64,000 nt of DNA from Microvirga pudoricolor (GTDB lineage Bacteria; Pseudomonadota; Alphaproteobacteria; Rhizobiales; Beijerinckiaceae): assembly GCF_016892705.1 (NCBI RefSeq), contig NZ_JAFEMB010000006.1, positions 1 to 64,000 of the forward strand. The letters run 5' to 3'. The position numbers were made by a program, and so were the translations under genes. Each line of letters opens with the position of its first letter. Positions within the stretch are counted from its first letter, which is position 1. Positions 30,748-39,651 of this stretch are shown here, one piece after another. The notes beneath the pieces are model-generated. The model saw only the letters and a program-made list of their open reading frames with translations, made no database searches and was not told the origin of the DNA.

Positions 30748-32274
30748 ATGAGAATCTCGAGAACGTTCAAGGCGCTGGGCCTCGCGGCCGCGGTCGCCCT
30801 CGCGCCGCTGATGGCGTCGTCCGCTCAAGCCGCCGGCACCGTGACGGTGGCGCTCGCCATCGATGCGGGCAGCTGGGACCCCATCGATACGTTCATCGTG
30901 GACTGGGCCTCTGTCGGCAACAACATTTATGACGGCCTGACGTCTCGCGGACCTGACATGAAGCTCAAGCCCGGCCTCGCCACGAGCTGGGAGTTCCTGG
31001 ACGACAACGCCCGCATCCGCTTCAAGTTGCGCGAGAACGTGAAGTTCCACAACGGCGAGCCCTTCAACGCGGCCGCCGTGAAATTCACCTTCGACCGTCT
31101 CCTCGGCGAGGAGGGCAAGAAGGGGCCGCAGCAGTCCAACTACAATGCCATCGACCGCGTCGAGGTCGTGGACGACAACACGGTCGATTTCGTCATGAAG
31201 CAGCCCGACCCCGTGCTCCTGACGAAGCTGGCCGGCTACGGCGCCATGATCGTGCCGCCGCAATACATCAAGGAAAAGGGCGACGAGTATTTCAACACCC
31301 ATCCGGTCGGCACGGGTCCGTTCAAGTTCGTATCTTACGATCCGAAGGTGAACATTACACTCGAAGCCAATGCCGACCACTGGGGCGGCGCGCCGAAGAT
31401 CGACAAGGTCGTCTACCGCATGATCGCGGAGGCCAACACGCAGGTGGCCGAGCTGCAGGCGGGTCGCATCGACATCGCGACGTTGGTGCCCTTCGGCCTC
31501 GCGCCCACCATCGAGAAGGCCCAGAACCTCAGCCTCGTGAGCATCACCGGGCCGACGGCCGTGGCGCTGCGCCTCAACACCAAGAACGGCATCACCAAGG
31601 ATGTGAACGTCCGCAAGGCACTGATCATGGGTGTGGACCGCGACGCCATCATCAAGGCGGTGCTGCTCGGTCACGCCAAGCCCATCGCGAGCTTCCAGTC
31701 GGAACTGTCCTTCGGCTACGATCCCAGCCTGAAGCCGGTTCCCTTCGATCTCGCGAAGGCCAAGCAGATGCTGCAGCAGGCAGGCGTCCAGCCGGGTGCA
31801 CCGCTCAAGATCGACTTCCGCGGCAACGACGCGACCTTCCGCGAGGTGGCGCAGGCAGCCGCGGGCTTCTTCCAGGCGCTGGGCCTCAAGCCCACCGTGC
31901 AGCCCTACGAGAGCCCGGTCCTGCTCAACGACATCATCCCCAACGGCAAGACCGGCGAGGCCTGGCACAACTCCTGGGGTGGCTGGACCTTCGATTACGA
32001 CAACACCGCCTACCTGATGTACCATTCGGGCGAAAAGTGGAATCCCTACGACAACGATCCCAAGCTGAACGCACTGCTGGAGAAGCAGCGTACGGTTTAT
32101 GACGTGAAGGAGCGCGAGAAGATTCTGCAAGAGGTCGGCCGTTACGTGGCCGATCAGGCGATGGAGATCCCGCTCTACAACCAGAACACACTCTACGGGG
32201 TGAACAAGCGCCTCAAGAACTTCGATCCGCCGTCCGACCGCCGCTTCCGCTTCACAGACGTGACCGTCGAATAA
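30748..32274 (+). CDS. Peptide ABC transporter substrate-binding protein (DppA/GsiB family)
   Basis: A 508-residue periplasmic binding protein of SBP family 5. A signal peptide (about residues 1-28, ending SAQAAG) leads into VTVALAIDAGSWDPIDTF. The core block DNARIRFKLRENVKFHNGEPFNAA is the classic family signature (W/LREGVKFHDGTPF in relatives). The YDNTAYLMYHS region lies in the ligand-facing lobe. GGAGAG precedes the ATG. It is flanked by the fused ATPase and two permeases, and by an M14-type peptidase at the end of the unit, so peptides or aminoacyl conjugates are the likely cargo. Confidence 0.93.
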   Translation: MRISRTFKALGLAAAVALAPLMASSAQAAGTVTVALAIDAGSWDPIDTFIVDWASVGNNIYDGLTSRGPDMKLKPGLATSWEFLDDNARIRFKLRENVKFHNGEPFNAAAVKFTFDRLLGEEGKKGPQQSNYNAIDRVEVVDDNTVDFVMKQPDPVLLTKLAGYGAMIVPPQYIKEKGDEYFNTHPVGTGPFKFVSYDPKVNITLEANADHWGGAPKIDKVVYRMIAEANTQVAELQAGRIDIATLVPFGLAPTIEKAQNLSLVSITGPTAVALRLNTKNGITKDVNVRKALIMGVDRDAIIKAVLLGHAKPIASFQSELSFGYDPSLKPVPFDLAKAKQMLQQAGVQPGAPLKIDFRGNDATFREVAQAAAGFFQALGLKPTVQPYESPVLLNDIIPNGKTGEAWHNSWGGWTFDYDNTAYLMYHSGEKWNPYDNDPKLNALLEKQRTVYDVKEREKILQEVGRYVADQAMEIPLYNQNTLYGVNKRLKNFDPPSDRRFRFTDVTVE

Positions 32275-32310
32275 CGCCGGTTCGGCCAGAAGAAAAACAA
32301 GGATCACGGC

Positions 32311-33231
32311 ATGGCCGGTTTCATCCTCAAGCGGCTGCTGCAGGCCATCTTCGTGATCCTTGCCGTGACCCTGATCGTGTCCTTCGCGATCAGGCTCTCG
32401 GGCGACCCTGCCATCATGCTCACGGGCGCGGGCAGCGTTACCGAGAAGGACCTGGAGAACATCCGCCAGGCCTTGGGCCTCAATCGCCCCTTCCTGGTGC
32501 AGTACCTGGAATTCCTGAGCGGCATCGCGCGTGGCGATTTCGGCCGCAGCTTCATGGGCGGTACCCCGGTGTCGCTCCTGATCTCCAAGGCGCTGCCCTC
32601 GACCTTGCTGCTGGCTTTCGCCTCGCTCGCCGTCTCCATCGCGATCTCGGTGCCCCTGGGAGTGTACGCGGCGGTCAAGCGAGGGAAGTGGCCGGACCAG
32701 GTGATCCGCGTTCTCTCGCTGGTGGGCCTGTCGTTTCCGAACTTCTGGCTCGCCATCATGATGGTGCTGTTCTTCTCGATCACCCTCGGGCTTCTGCCGC
32801 CCAGCGGCATGGAAGGCCCGGAGAGCTTCATCATGCCGGCGCTCACCATGGCGATCATCCTCACGGCCACCAATGTGCGCCTGGTGCGAACCTCCATGCT
32901 GGAGACTTTGTCGCAGCAATACATCATGGTGGCGCGTTCCAAGGGCCTGAGGGATCGGGTGGTTCTCTACAAGCATGCCCTGCGCAACTCGGCGATCCCG
33001 CTCGTCACCTATATCGGCCTCCAGTTCGGCAGCCTCATCGGCGGCATCGTGATCGTGGAGCGAGTGTTCAACTGGCCCGGCATGGGCACGCTCGCCTTCG
33101 ACGCCATCTCGGCGCGCGATTATCCGGTGCTTCAAGGGTCCATCACGGTGCTGGCGCTCTTCATCGTTCTCATCAACCTCGTGGTCGACATCGCCTATGG
33201 GCTGATCGATCCGCGCATCCGCACGGAGTGA
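32311..33231 (+). CDS. Peptide ABC transporter permease, DppB/GsiC type
   Basis: A 306-residue permease of the oligopeptide class with six spans. The start FILKRLLQAIFVILAVTLIV is typical. The EAA loop appears as YIMVARSKGLRDRVVLYKHALRNS, and the end VDIAYGLIDPRIR is diagnostic of DppB. The preceding AAGGA gives a clear start. The second permease begins five bases after the stop. Confidence 0.95.
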   Translation: MAGFILKRLLQAIFVILAVTLIVSFAIRLSGDPAIMLTGAGSVTEKDLENIRQALGLNRPFLVQYLEFLSGIARGDFGRSFMGGTPVSLLISKALPSTLLLAFASLAVSIAISVPLGVYAAVKRGKWPDQVIRVLSLVGLSFPNFWLAIMMVLFFSITLGLLPPSGMEGPESFIMPALTMAIILTATNVRLVRTSMLETLSQQYIMVARSKGLRDRVVLYKHALRNSAIPLVTYIGLQFGSLIGGIVIVERVFNWPGMGTLAFDAISARDYPVLQGSITVLALFIVLINLVVDIAYGLIDPRIRTE

Positions 33232-33236
33232 AGGCC

Positions 33237-34094
33237 ATGGCTGCGGCACAGGCCGTCCCGTCCAGCCGCCGGCGTTTCCGTTCCATGGAATTCGTCATCG
33301 GCCTCCTGTTCGCCGGAACCATGACTCTGGCGGTCCTGTTCTCGGGCTTCCTGTTTCCCGACGGCGGCGAGAGCATGGACCTTATGGCTCGTCTCGTGCC
33401 GCCCTTCACGGATCCGGCCCATATCCTCGGCACCGATCCGCTCGGCCGCGACGTGCTGGCGCGGGTGGTCGTCGGCGGCCGAATATCGCTCATGGTCGGC
33501 GTGCTGTCAGTGCTGGGCGCCGTAGTGGTGGGCACGCTGGTAGGGCTTGTGGCAGGCTATTACCGCGGCGTCGCCGAGGTCTTTTTGATGCGCTTCGCGG
33601 ACGTGCAGCTCGCGCTGCCCTTCATCCTGCTGGCGATCATGTTCCTGGCGATCCTGGGAACGGGCATCGACAAAATCATCTTCTTCATGATCGTGGCCCA
33701 GTGGGTGCAGTATGCCCGCCTCGTGCGCGGCTCCGTTTTGGCTCTGCGCGACCGGGAGTTCATCCTATCGGCCCGCGCGATCGGCGTCGGCAACGGGCGC
33801 ATCATCTTCCACCACATCCTGCCCAACGTGCTCGGTCCCATCGTCATCCTGATGACCTTGAATGTGGCCACCAATATCCTCCTGGAGAGCAGCCTGACCT
33901 TCCTGGGGCTTGGCGTCGACCCGCTCATTCCGAGTTGGGGCGGCATGCTGGCGGACGGTCGCACCTATCTGCAGTCGGCCTGGTGGGTGAGCGTCTTCCC
34001 AGGGCTCGCCATCATGGTCACGGTGCTCGGTCTCAACCTTCTCGGGGACTGGCTGCGCGATCTCCTCGATCCGTTGGGACAGACGAACAAATGA
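33237..34094 (+). CDS. Peptide ABC transporter permease, DppC/GsiD type
   Basis: A 285-residue permease with the DppC hallmarks HILGTDPLGRDVLARVVVGG (about residues 62-81) and the EAA loop FILSARAIGVGNGRIIFHHILPN. The end WLRDLLDP is also typical. It forms the membrane channel with the preceding permease. Its stop codon overlaps the ATG of the M14-like peptidase by four bases, tying uptake and hydrolysis into one translational unit. Confidence 0.95.
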   Translation: MAAAQAVPSSRRRFRSMEFVIGLLFAGTMTLAVLFSGFLFPDGGESMDLMARLVPPFTDPAHILGTDPLGRDVLARVVVGGRISLMVGVLSVLGAVVVGTLVGLVAGYYRGVAEVFLMRFADVQLALPFILLAIMFLAILGTGIDKIIFFMIVAQWVQYARLVRGSVLALRDREFILSARAIGVGNGRIIFHHILPNVLGPIVILMTLNVATNILLESSLTFLGLGVDPLIPSWGGMLADGRTYLQSAWWVSVFPGLAIMVTVLGLNLLGDWLRDLLDPLGQTNK

Positions 34095-35836
34095 CGATTA
34101 TCCTGGACGCGCGCATCCCCCGCACTCTCGACACCATCCTGCGCTCCTACGGCACGGGTGACTGGCACGGGGCCGTGCTGCAGGCCTGGCTGTTCGAGGA
34201 TCAGCAAGCACGGCGCGACGCTGAAATCCACCTCGCGCGGGCGGGCGTTCGTGCTCGCCTGCACAGCGCCTACAAGCCGCTGGTGCATGCCTTCTTGGAG
34301 GAAATCCCCACGAACGGCCTCACACGGGCCGTCATCCGGTATCCGGTGCATCCTGAGGCCAAGCCTCTCCGGTTCGTGTCCGAGGCCTATCCGCTGGTGG
34401 CGCTTCTCGACGGCGTGGACGTCAGGTTCGAGCCGGGCGCGGCCGACATGACGTATTACGTCACGGCCGAATACGCGAACGGCGCCACGGCTCGTTACGA
34501 CATCTTCGCGCCCAATCGCTTGCGCGAGAACCATCTCGGCGAAACCGACCTGACGCCCACCGGCTGGCTGAAGGTGTCCGAAGCGCCGAACGGCGAGAAC
34601 ACCGATGCGGCAACCGAGACAGAACATGAGACCGTGTTCCATCGCGTCATGGAAACGCTCATGCTTCACGGCTGGCCCGAAACCGAGCCTTATGCGGAGA
34701 CAATCGCCATCGATGTCGCAATCGCGGGCATCGAGCGCCCGCTCGCCTATGGCGACGAGGTGATGAGCACCCGCGAGGCCCTGCACGAGGACTTCTATTT
34801 CTCGCTGCTCGAATTCTTCAAGCATAAGTCCGGCCGCCCGCCGGAGGATCGGGATCTGAAGCCGGGTCAGATCGTGCCGGACATCCGGTCAGGGGAGGGC
34901 GATGCCCTGGTGCGCGTGACCCTTCGCCCCTTTGGCCACCCGCAGGATCCGGAGCGGCCCGAGCAGAACCTGGATACCGCCGATGCCGCACCGAGCCTGA
35001 CACAACTCTATCGCGAACTCGACGCGCTTCCCGGCGAGGATTTCGGCTGCACGTCCTGCGAGGGGAGGGCCGTACGGGGCAAGTATCGTGCAGGCTCGCG
35101 GCCTGCGGTCCTCGTCACGGCGGGCCAGCATCCCAACGAGGTCTCGGCCCCGGTCGGCGCCTTGCGGGCCGTGCGCCGTCTCCTCGACGACGCGGAGACG
35201 AACATCGCGGTCATCCCGGTGGAGAACCCGGACGGCTATGCGCTGCACGGCAAGCTCTGCGAGGCCAACCCGCGCCATATGCACCACGCGGCGCGCTATA
35301 CCTCGCTCGGCAGCGATGTCGAATACAATCCTGAGATCGAGAAGGTTGCGCGGATCAAGATTCTAGAAACCTCCGCCGCGAAGCTGCACGTGAACCTGCA
35401 CGGCTACCCGGCCCACGAGTGGACGCGTCCCTTCACGGGCTATCTGCCGCGCGGATTTGAGCTGTGGACGATCCCCAAGGGTTTCTTCCTCGTCATGCGC
35501 CATCACGCGGATTGGAAAGTCCAGGCGAGGGCGCTCGTCGAGTCCGTCACGAAGCGTCTCTCGGCCGTTCCCGGATTGCCTGAGTTCAACCGCCGCCAGA
35601 TCGAAATCTGCTCCCTCCACACGGGCGGCACGCCCTACGAGATCGTCAACGACGTTCCGTGTCTCTTCACCGAGACCGACCAGCATCCCGTGCCGATGAC
35701 CCTCATCACGGAGTTCCCCGACGAGACCATCTACGGCGAGCCCTACCGCTTCGCCCATACGGCGCAGATGACGACGGTGCTGGCCGCCGAGGAGGCGCTG
35801 TTCGGACTCGTGGGAAAGGGAGGGGCGGTCACCTAA
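34091..35836 (+). CDS. M14-like zinc carboxypeptidase, cotranslated with peptide transporter
   Basis: A 581-residue protein with no signal peptide. The carboxy half is an M14-type metallocarboxypeptidase: zinc ligands H and E in AGQHPNEVSAP, a substrate-arginine/Asn region near ENPDGYALHG, a third ligand in LHVNLHGYPAHEWTRP and a candidate catalytic Glu in LITEFPDETIY. The first 300 or so residues match no domain I know. They include WHGAVLQAWLFEDQQARR and a beta-rich YYVTAEYANGATARYDI segment. The ATG overlaps the permease stop as ATGA. It may process the imported compound in the cytoplasm; an amidohydrolase-like role on a modified peptide is equally possible. Confidence 0.82.
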   Translation: MTIILDARIPRTLDTILRSYGTGDWHGAVLQAWLFEDQQARRDAEIHLARAGVRARLHSAYKPLVHAFLEEIPTNGLTRAVIRYPVHPEAKPLRFVSEAYPLVALLDGVDVRFEPGAADMTYYVTAEYANGATARYDIFAPNRLRENHLGETDLTPTGWLKVSEAPNGENTDAATETEHETVFHRVMETLMLHGWPETEPYAETIAIDVAIAGIERPLAYGDEVMSTREALHEDFYFSLLEFFKHKSGRPPEDRDLKPGQIVPDIRSGEGDALVRVTLRPFGHPQDPERPEQNLDTADAAPSLTQLYRELDALPGEDFGCTSCEGRAVRGKYRAGSRPAVLVTAGQHPNEVSAPVGALRAVRRLLDDAETNIAVIPVENPDGYALHGKLCEANPRHMHHAARYTSLGSDVEYNPEIEKVARIKILETSAAKLHVNLHGYPAHEWTRPFTGYLPRGFELWTIPKGFFLVMRHHADWKVQARALVESVTKRLSAVPGLPEFNRRQIEICSLHTGGTPYEIVNDVPCLFTETDQHPVPMTLITEFPDETIYGEPYRFAHTAQMTTVLAAEEALFGLVGKGGAVT

Positions 35837-36332
35837 CACTCACACAGGCGCTTGATAGCGTGCTTTCACCGCTCGGATGGCAACCTTCGATCGGTTCGGG
35901 CTCGGTGGATGCGCGAAGGGGGCTCTCAGCCGGATTGCGCCAACAGAGACACGGCTCTCAGTCAATACTTTCTGTTTTTATTCCTATGATGCTTTTGGCT
36001 AACGGGTGTGCCTGATATGAGCCCGTGAGGCCACCTGTCACAAGACACGCTTGCGAGCGCTCGCAGGCCGGTCGGCTGAGCGGTCGCGGATGGCGCTTCC
36101 GCAAGGTCTCATACTGGGGGCGCTGCCGGCACAGGGCACAGCGACCCGAGGGTTAGCCGACTTCCCCCAGGAGCTTCAACCCTGGATCGCCACCCCAGCG
36201 CAGAGCGCGGGAGGCGCCGTCATGCCTTGGTCGCAGGGCCCGGAGACGGGCGGATCCCTTGCCCCGCCTGCCTCCTCCTGCTAACCCACCCGCAACTCAT
36301 TCATCATCAAACCTTCAGCAGGACGTCAGCCC
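35837..36332. other. 496-base intergenic region upstream of ettA
   Basis: I see no convincing gene here. Notable points are a direct repeat GGCTCTCAG (about 35933 and 35953), an AT-rich patch at about 35960-36000 that could hold a promoter, and a perfect 12-base palindrome GCGAGCGCTCGC at 36053-36064. The length is unusual for this compact window, so a leader RNA or small RNA is possible. Confidence 0.4.
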
Positions 36333-37985
36333 TTGTCCCGTCAATTCATCTATCACATGCGCGGCCTCACCAAGGCCTACCCCAACGGCAAGAAGGTCTT
36401 GGACAACGTTCACCTGTCCTTCTACCCGGACGCCAAGATCGGCGTGCTGGGCGTCAACGGCGCCGGCAAGTCGACCCTGCTGCGGATCATGGCCGGAATC
36501 GACAAGGACTGGAACGGCGAAGGTTGGGTGGCCGAAGGCGCCCGGGTTGGCTACCTGCCCCAGGAGCCCCAACTCGACAACACCAAGACCGTTCGCGAGA
36601 ACGTTATGGAGGGCGTGGCCGCCAAGAAAGCGATCCTCGACCGCTACAACGAGCTCGCCATGAACTACTCGGACGAGACCGCCGACGAGATGACGGTTCT
36701 CCAGGATGAGATCGAGGCGAAAGGCCTCTGGGATCTCGATTCCCAGGTCGACCAGGCCATGGACGCCCTGCGCTGCCCGCCGGACGACTGGGCCGTGGAC
36801 AAGCTCTCGGGCGGCGAGCGCCGCCGCGTGGCGCTCTGCAAGCTGCTCCTGGAGCAGCCGGAATTGCTGCTCCTCGACGAGCCCACCAACCACCTGGACG
36901 CCGAGACCACCGCGTGGCTCGAAGGGCATCTGCGCTCCTATCCGGGCGCGATCCTGATCGTGACCCACGACCGCTACTTCCTGGACAACGTGACGGGTTG
37001 GATTCTCGAACTCGACCGGGGCCGGGGCATTCCCTACGAGGGCAACTATTCGTCCTGGCTCGAGCAGAAGCAGAAGCGCCTCGAGCAGGAGGGCCGCGAG
37101 GACGAGGCGCACAAGCGCACCATCGAGCGTGAGCGCGAGTGGGTTCAAGCATCGCCCAAGGCCCGTCAGGCCAAGTCCAAGGCCCGTATCCAGCGCTACG
37201 AAGATCTCGTCGCCAAGGCGTCCGAAAAGGGCCCGACCACGGCGCAGATCATCATCCCCATCGCTGAGCGCCTGGGGAACAACGTCATCGAGTTCGACGG
37301 CCTCCAGAAGGCTTTCGGCGACAAGCTGCTCATCGACGGCCTGTCATTCAAGCTGCCGCCCGGCGGCATCGTGGGCATCATCGGCCCGAACGGCGCCGGT
37401 AAGACGACCCTGTTCCGCATGATCACGGGGCAGGAGCAGCCGGACGAGGGCTCGATCACGATCGGCGAAAGCGTGAAGCTCGGCTACGTCGACCAGAGCC
37501 GCGACTCGCTCGACGCGAACAAAACGCTCTATGAGGAGATCTCGGGCGGCAACGAGATCCTTTATCTCGGCAAGCGCGAGATCAACGCCCGCGCCTATTG
37601 CGGAGCGTTCAACTTCAAGGGCGGCGACCAGCAGAAGAAGGTCGGCGTGCTCTCCGGCGGCGAACGTAACCGCGTGCACCTCGCCAAGATCCTGAAGTCG
37701 GGCTCGAACGTGCTGCTCCTCGACGAGCCCACCAACGACCTCGACGTGGACACGCTGCGGGCGCTCGAAGAGGCGCTGGAGGATTACGCGGGCTGCGCCG
37801 TGATCATCTCGCACGATCGCTGGTTCCTGGACCGCATCGCCACCCACATCCTCGCCTTCGAGGGCGACAGCCATGTGGAATGGTTCGAGGGCAACTTCGC
37901 CGATTACGAGGAGGACAAGAAGCGCCGCCTCGGCACTGATTCCACGATCCCGCATCGGATCAAGTACAAGAAGTTCGCCCGGTAA
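36333..37985 (+). CDS. ettA: Energy-dependent translational throttle protein EttA (ABC-F)
   Basis: A 550-residue cytoplasmic ABC-F ATPase that binds the ribosomal E site and gates early elongation according to the ATP/ADP ratio. Two ATPase cassettes are joined by a charged linker. Cassette 1 has [20 protein letters not shown] and [12 protein letters not shown]. Cassette 2 has [20 protein letters not shown] and [11 protein letters not shown]. The EttA-type arm and the ending RIKYKKFAR are present. The start is read as TTG at 36333, because the protein then aligns with the usual MxQFxYxM opening and AGGA lies upstream. An SDR gene follows three bases after the stop. Confidence 0.95.
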   Translation: MSRQFIYHMRGLTKAYPNGKKVLDNVHLSFYPDAKIGVLGVNGAGKSTLLRIMAGIDKDWNGEGWVAEGARVGYLPQEPQLDNTKTVRENVMEGVAAKKAILDRYNELAMNYSDETADEMTVLQDEIEAKGLWDLDSQVDQAMDALRCPPDDWAVDKLSGGERRRVALCKLLLEQPELLLLDEPTNHLDAETTAWLEGHLRSYPGAILIVTHDRYFLDNVTGWILELDRGRGIPYEGNYSSWLEQKQKRLEQEGREDEAHKRTIEREREWVQASPKARQAKSKARIQRYEDLVAKASEKGPTTAQIIIPIAERLGNNVIEFDGLQKAFGDKLLIDGLSFKLPPGGIVGIIGPNGAGKTTLFRMITGQEQPDEGSITIGESVKLGYVDQSRDSLDANKTLYEEISGGNEILYLGKREINARAYCGAFNFKGGDQQKKVGVLSGGERNRVHLAKILKSGSNVLLLDEPTNDLDVDTLRALEEALEDYAGCAVIISHDRWFLDRIATHILAFEGDSHVEWFEGNFADYEEDKKRRLGTDSTIPHRIKYKKFAR

Positions 37986-37988
37986 GAC

Positions 37989-38678
37989 ATGGCGAAGACC
38001 TTTCTGATCACGGGTGCCGGTCGCGGCATTGGAGCGGAGATCACCCGCGTCCTTCTCGGGCGCGGGGATCGGGTCATCGCGACCTTGCGTGACACCTCCG
38101 CTGTTCCGCAGGATTGGGGCAAGGACATCGATGCAGGACGATTGACCCTGGTTCCGCTTGATGTGCGCGACGGGGCATCCATCGTCGCAGCGGCGCGCAT
38201 GATCGACGAGCCCGTGCATGCGTTGATCAACAATGCAGGCATCATCGGGCCGAGGAGCCCGTCGACTCTCGACGTGGATTTCGACGGGTTTCTCGAAACG
38301 CTTGCGGTCAACACCCTTGGACCTTTGCGCATGGTGCAAGCCTTCCTGCCGCACCTGCGGCGGGCGGGTGGAGCCAAGATCGTCACTCTGACGAGCCGCA
38401 TGGGATCCATGTCCCACGCCAAATCCGACCGCATCGCTTACCGAGCCTCAAAGGCTGCCGCGAACAAGATCGTGCAGGGCTTGGCGACGGATCTACTGGA
38501 TGAGGGCATCATCTCCGTGGCGATGCATCCGGGTTGGGTGCGTACCGATATGGGTGGGACAGGCGCCGACATCGCGGTCGAGGAAAGCGCGGCGGGCATT
38601 GTCCGTGTCATCGATGGGCTGACTCTTGCCGAGACAGGCAGTTTCATCAATTATGATGGCAGTCGCTTGCCGTTCTGA
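37989..38678 (+). CDS. SDR family NAD(P)-dependent oxidoreductase
   Basis: A 229-residue short-chain dehydrogenase. The cofactor motif TGAGRGIG (about residues 8-15), the NNAG motif (74-77), the catalytic Ser in LTSRMGS and YRASK (Tyr and Lys) are all intact. The carboxy half PGWVRTDMGGTGADIAVEESA is typical of the C-factor/YciK-like subgroup. It starts three bases after ettA and is followed by a hydrolase after seven bases, so the three are probably cotranscribed. The substrate is unknown. Confidence 0.9.
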   Translation: MAKTFLITGAGRGIGAEITRVLLGRGDRVIATLRDTSAVPQDWGKDIDAGRLTLVPLDVRDGASIVAAARMIDEPVHALINNAGIIGPRSPSTLDVDFDGFLETLAVNTLGPLRMVQAFLPHLRRAGGAKIVTLTSRMGSMSHAKSDRIAYRASKAAANKIVQGLATDLLDEGIISVAMHPGWVRTDMGGTGADIAVEESAAGIVRVIDGLTLAETGSFINYDGSRLPF

Positions 38679-38685
38679 GCACATC

Positions 38686-39534
38686 ATGGCCTCTGCCATC
38701 GACGCAACGCCTGTCCGAAGCGTCCTCGTGGATGAGGATGCATTTCCGTGCCTCGACATCGGCGAGGGCGAGCCCGTTCTCTTTCTGCATGGAGCGGTCG
38801 GAGACCTGCGCACGTGGGAGCGCCAGTGCGAGGCGCTTTCGGATCGCTATCGTTGCATGGCCTATACGCAGCGCTGGTTCGGGCCAGTGCCTTGGCGCCC
38901 GAATGGCCCGCCTTTCGGCACGACCGCGCATGCAGGCGATCTGATTGCATTTGTCGAGGCAGTCGGCGCCGGTCCGGTCTCCCTCGTGGCGTGGTCCTAT
39001 GCCGGCCATGTGGCGTTCGAGGCAGCCTTGGCGCACCCCGATCTGTTCCAGCGCATCCTTGTCTTCGAACCCGGCGTACCGACCTATGTGGAGGATCCCG
39101 CCGAGCGGGCCGCGTTCGGGGTGGAGGCCAGGCAGGCGTTCGGTCCCGTCAGCGCCGCCTTGGCGGCGGGCGACCTCCGAGAGGCGGTGCGTCGCCTCAT
39201 CGATGCGTCCGGAGGTGAGGGCAGCTTCGATGGGCAGGCGGCCTCGTGCAGCGCCATCGAGATCGACAACGCCCACACCCTCCCCATGCTCTTCGGCCAG
39301 ACTCCGCCGAGAGCCATTACGGCGGTCGACCTCGCCACCCTGGCGGTTCCAGTCTCCATCGCCTGGGGCGCCCGAACGCGGCCGATCTACCGGATCCCCT
39401 CGCAGGCCGCAGCCCGCGCTATCGGAGGCGCGGCCCATTGGGAAATCCCGGAGGCCGGTCACCTCTGGCCCGACCATGAACCCGAGGCATTCGCGGCCTT
39501 CGTCGGCGCCTGGCTCGAGGAGCCCCGACATTGA
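38686..39534 (+). CDS. Alpha/beta hydrolase
   Basis: A 282-residue alpha/beta-hydrolase-fold protein. The oxyanion motif is VLFLHGAVGD (about residues 32-41), the nucleophile elbow is VAWSYAGH (small residues flank the Ser, with Ala in place of the first Gly of GxSxG), and the catalytic His lies in EAGHLWPDHEP. An Asp partner is not obvious. It belongs to the broad esterase/epoxide-hydrolase-like group. The ATG at 38686 follows the SDR stop by seven bases. A terminator overlaps its final codons, so it closes the ettA unit. Confidence 0.85.
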   Translation: MASAIDATPVRSVLVDEDAFPCLDIGEGEPVLFLHGAVGDLRTWERQCEALSDRYRCMAYTQRWFGPVPWRPNGPPFGTTAHAGDLIAFVEAVGAGPVSLVAWSYAGHVAFEAALAHPDLFQRILVFEPGVPTYVEDPAERAAFGVEARQAFGPVSAALAAGDLREAVRRLIDASGGEGSFDGQAASCSAIEIDNAHTLPMLFGQTPPRAITAVDLATLAVPVSIAWGARTRPIYRIPSQAAARAIGGAAHWEIPEAGHLWPDHEPEAFAAFVGAWLEEPRH

Positions 39535-39565
39535 GGTCTTGACGATCTGTCGGGGTCCTCTTTTT
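39518..39565 (+). terminator. Rho-independent terminator after the hydrolase gene
   Basis: The arm AGGAGCCCCGACA at the end of the hydrolase gene pairs with TGTCGGGGTCCT (39548-39559; one mismatch), followed by CTTTTTCC. The 17-base loop is long, but the stem is strong and the T-run immediate, so it should end the ettA-SDR-hydrolase transcript before amn. Confidence 0.7.
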
Positions 39566-39651
39566 CCGCCTTGGGAGGCAATGGGGTTGGGTTTGTCGCA
39601 AAATCCGTGTAAACCCCTTGAGGCACTGAACCAAAAGAAAGAAATTCAACA

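Noticed and set aside
30382..33249. A 955-codon minus-strand frame opposite the peptide transporter genes
   Set aside because: Same shadow pattern; the plus-strand genes carry complete family motifs.
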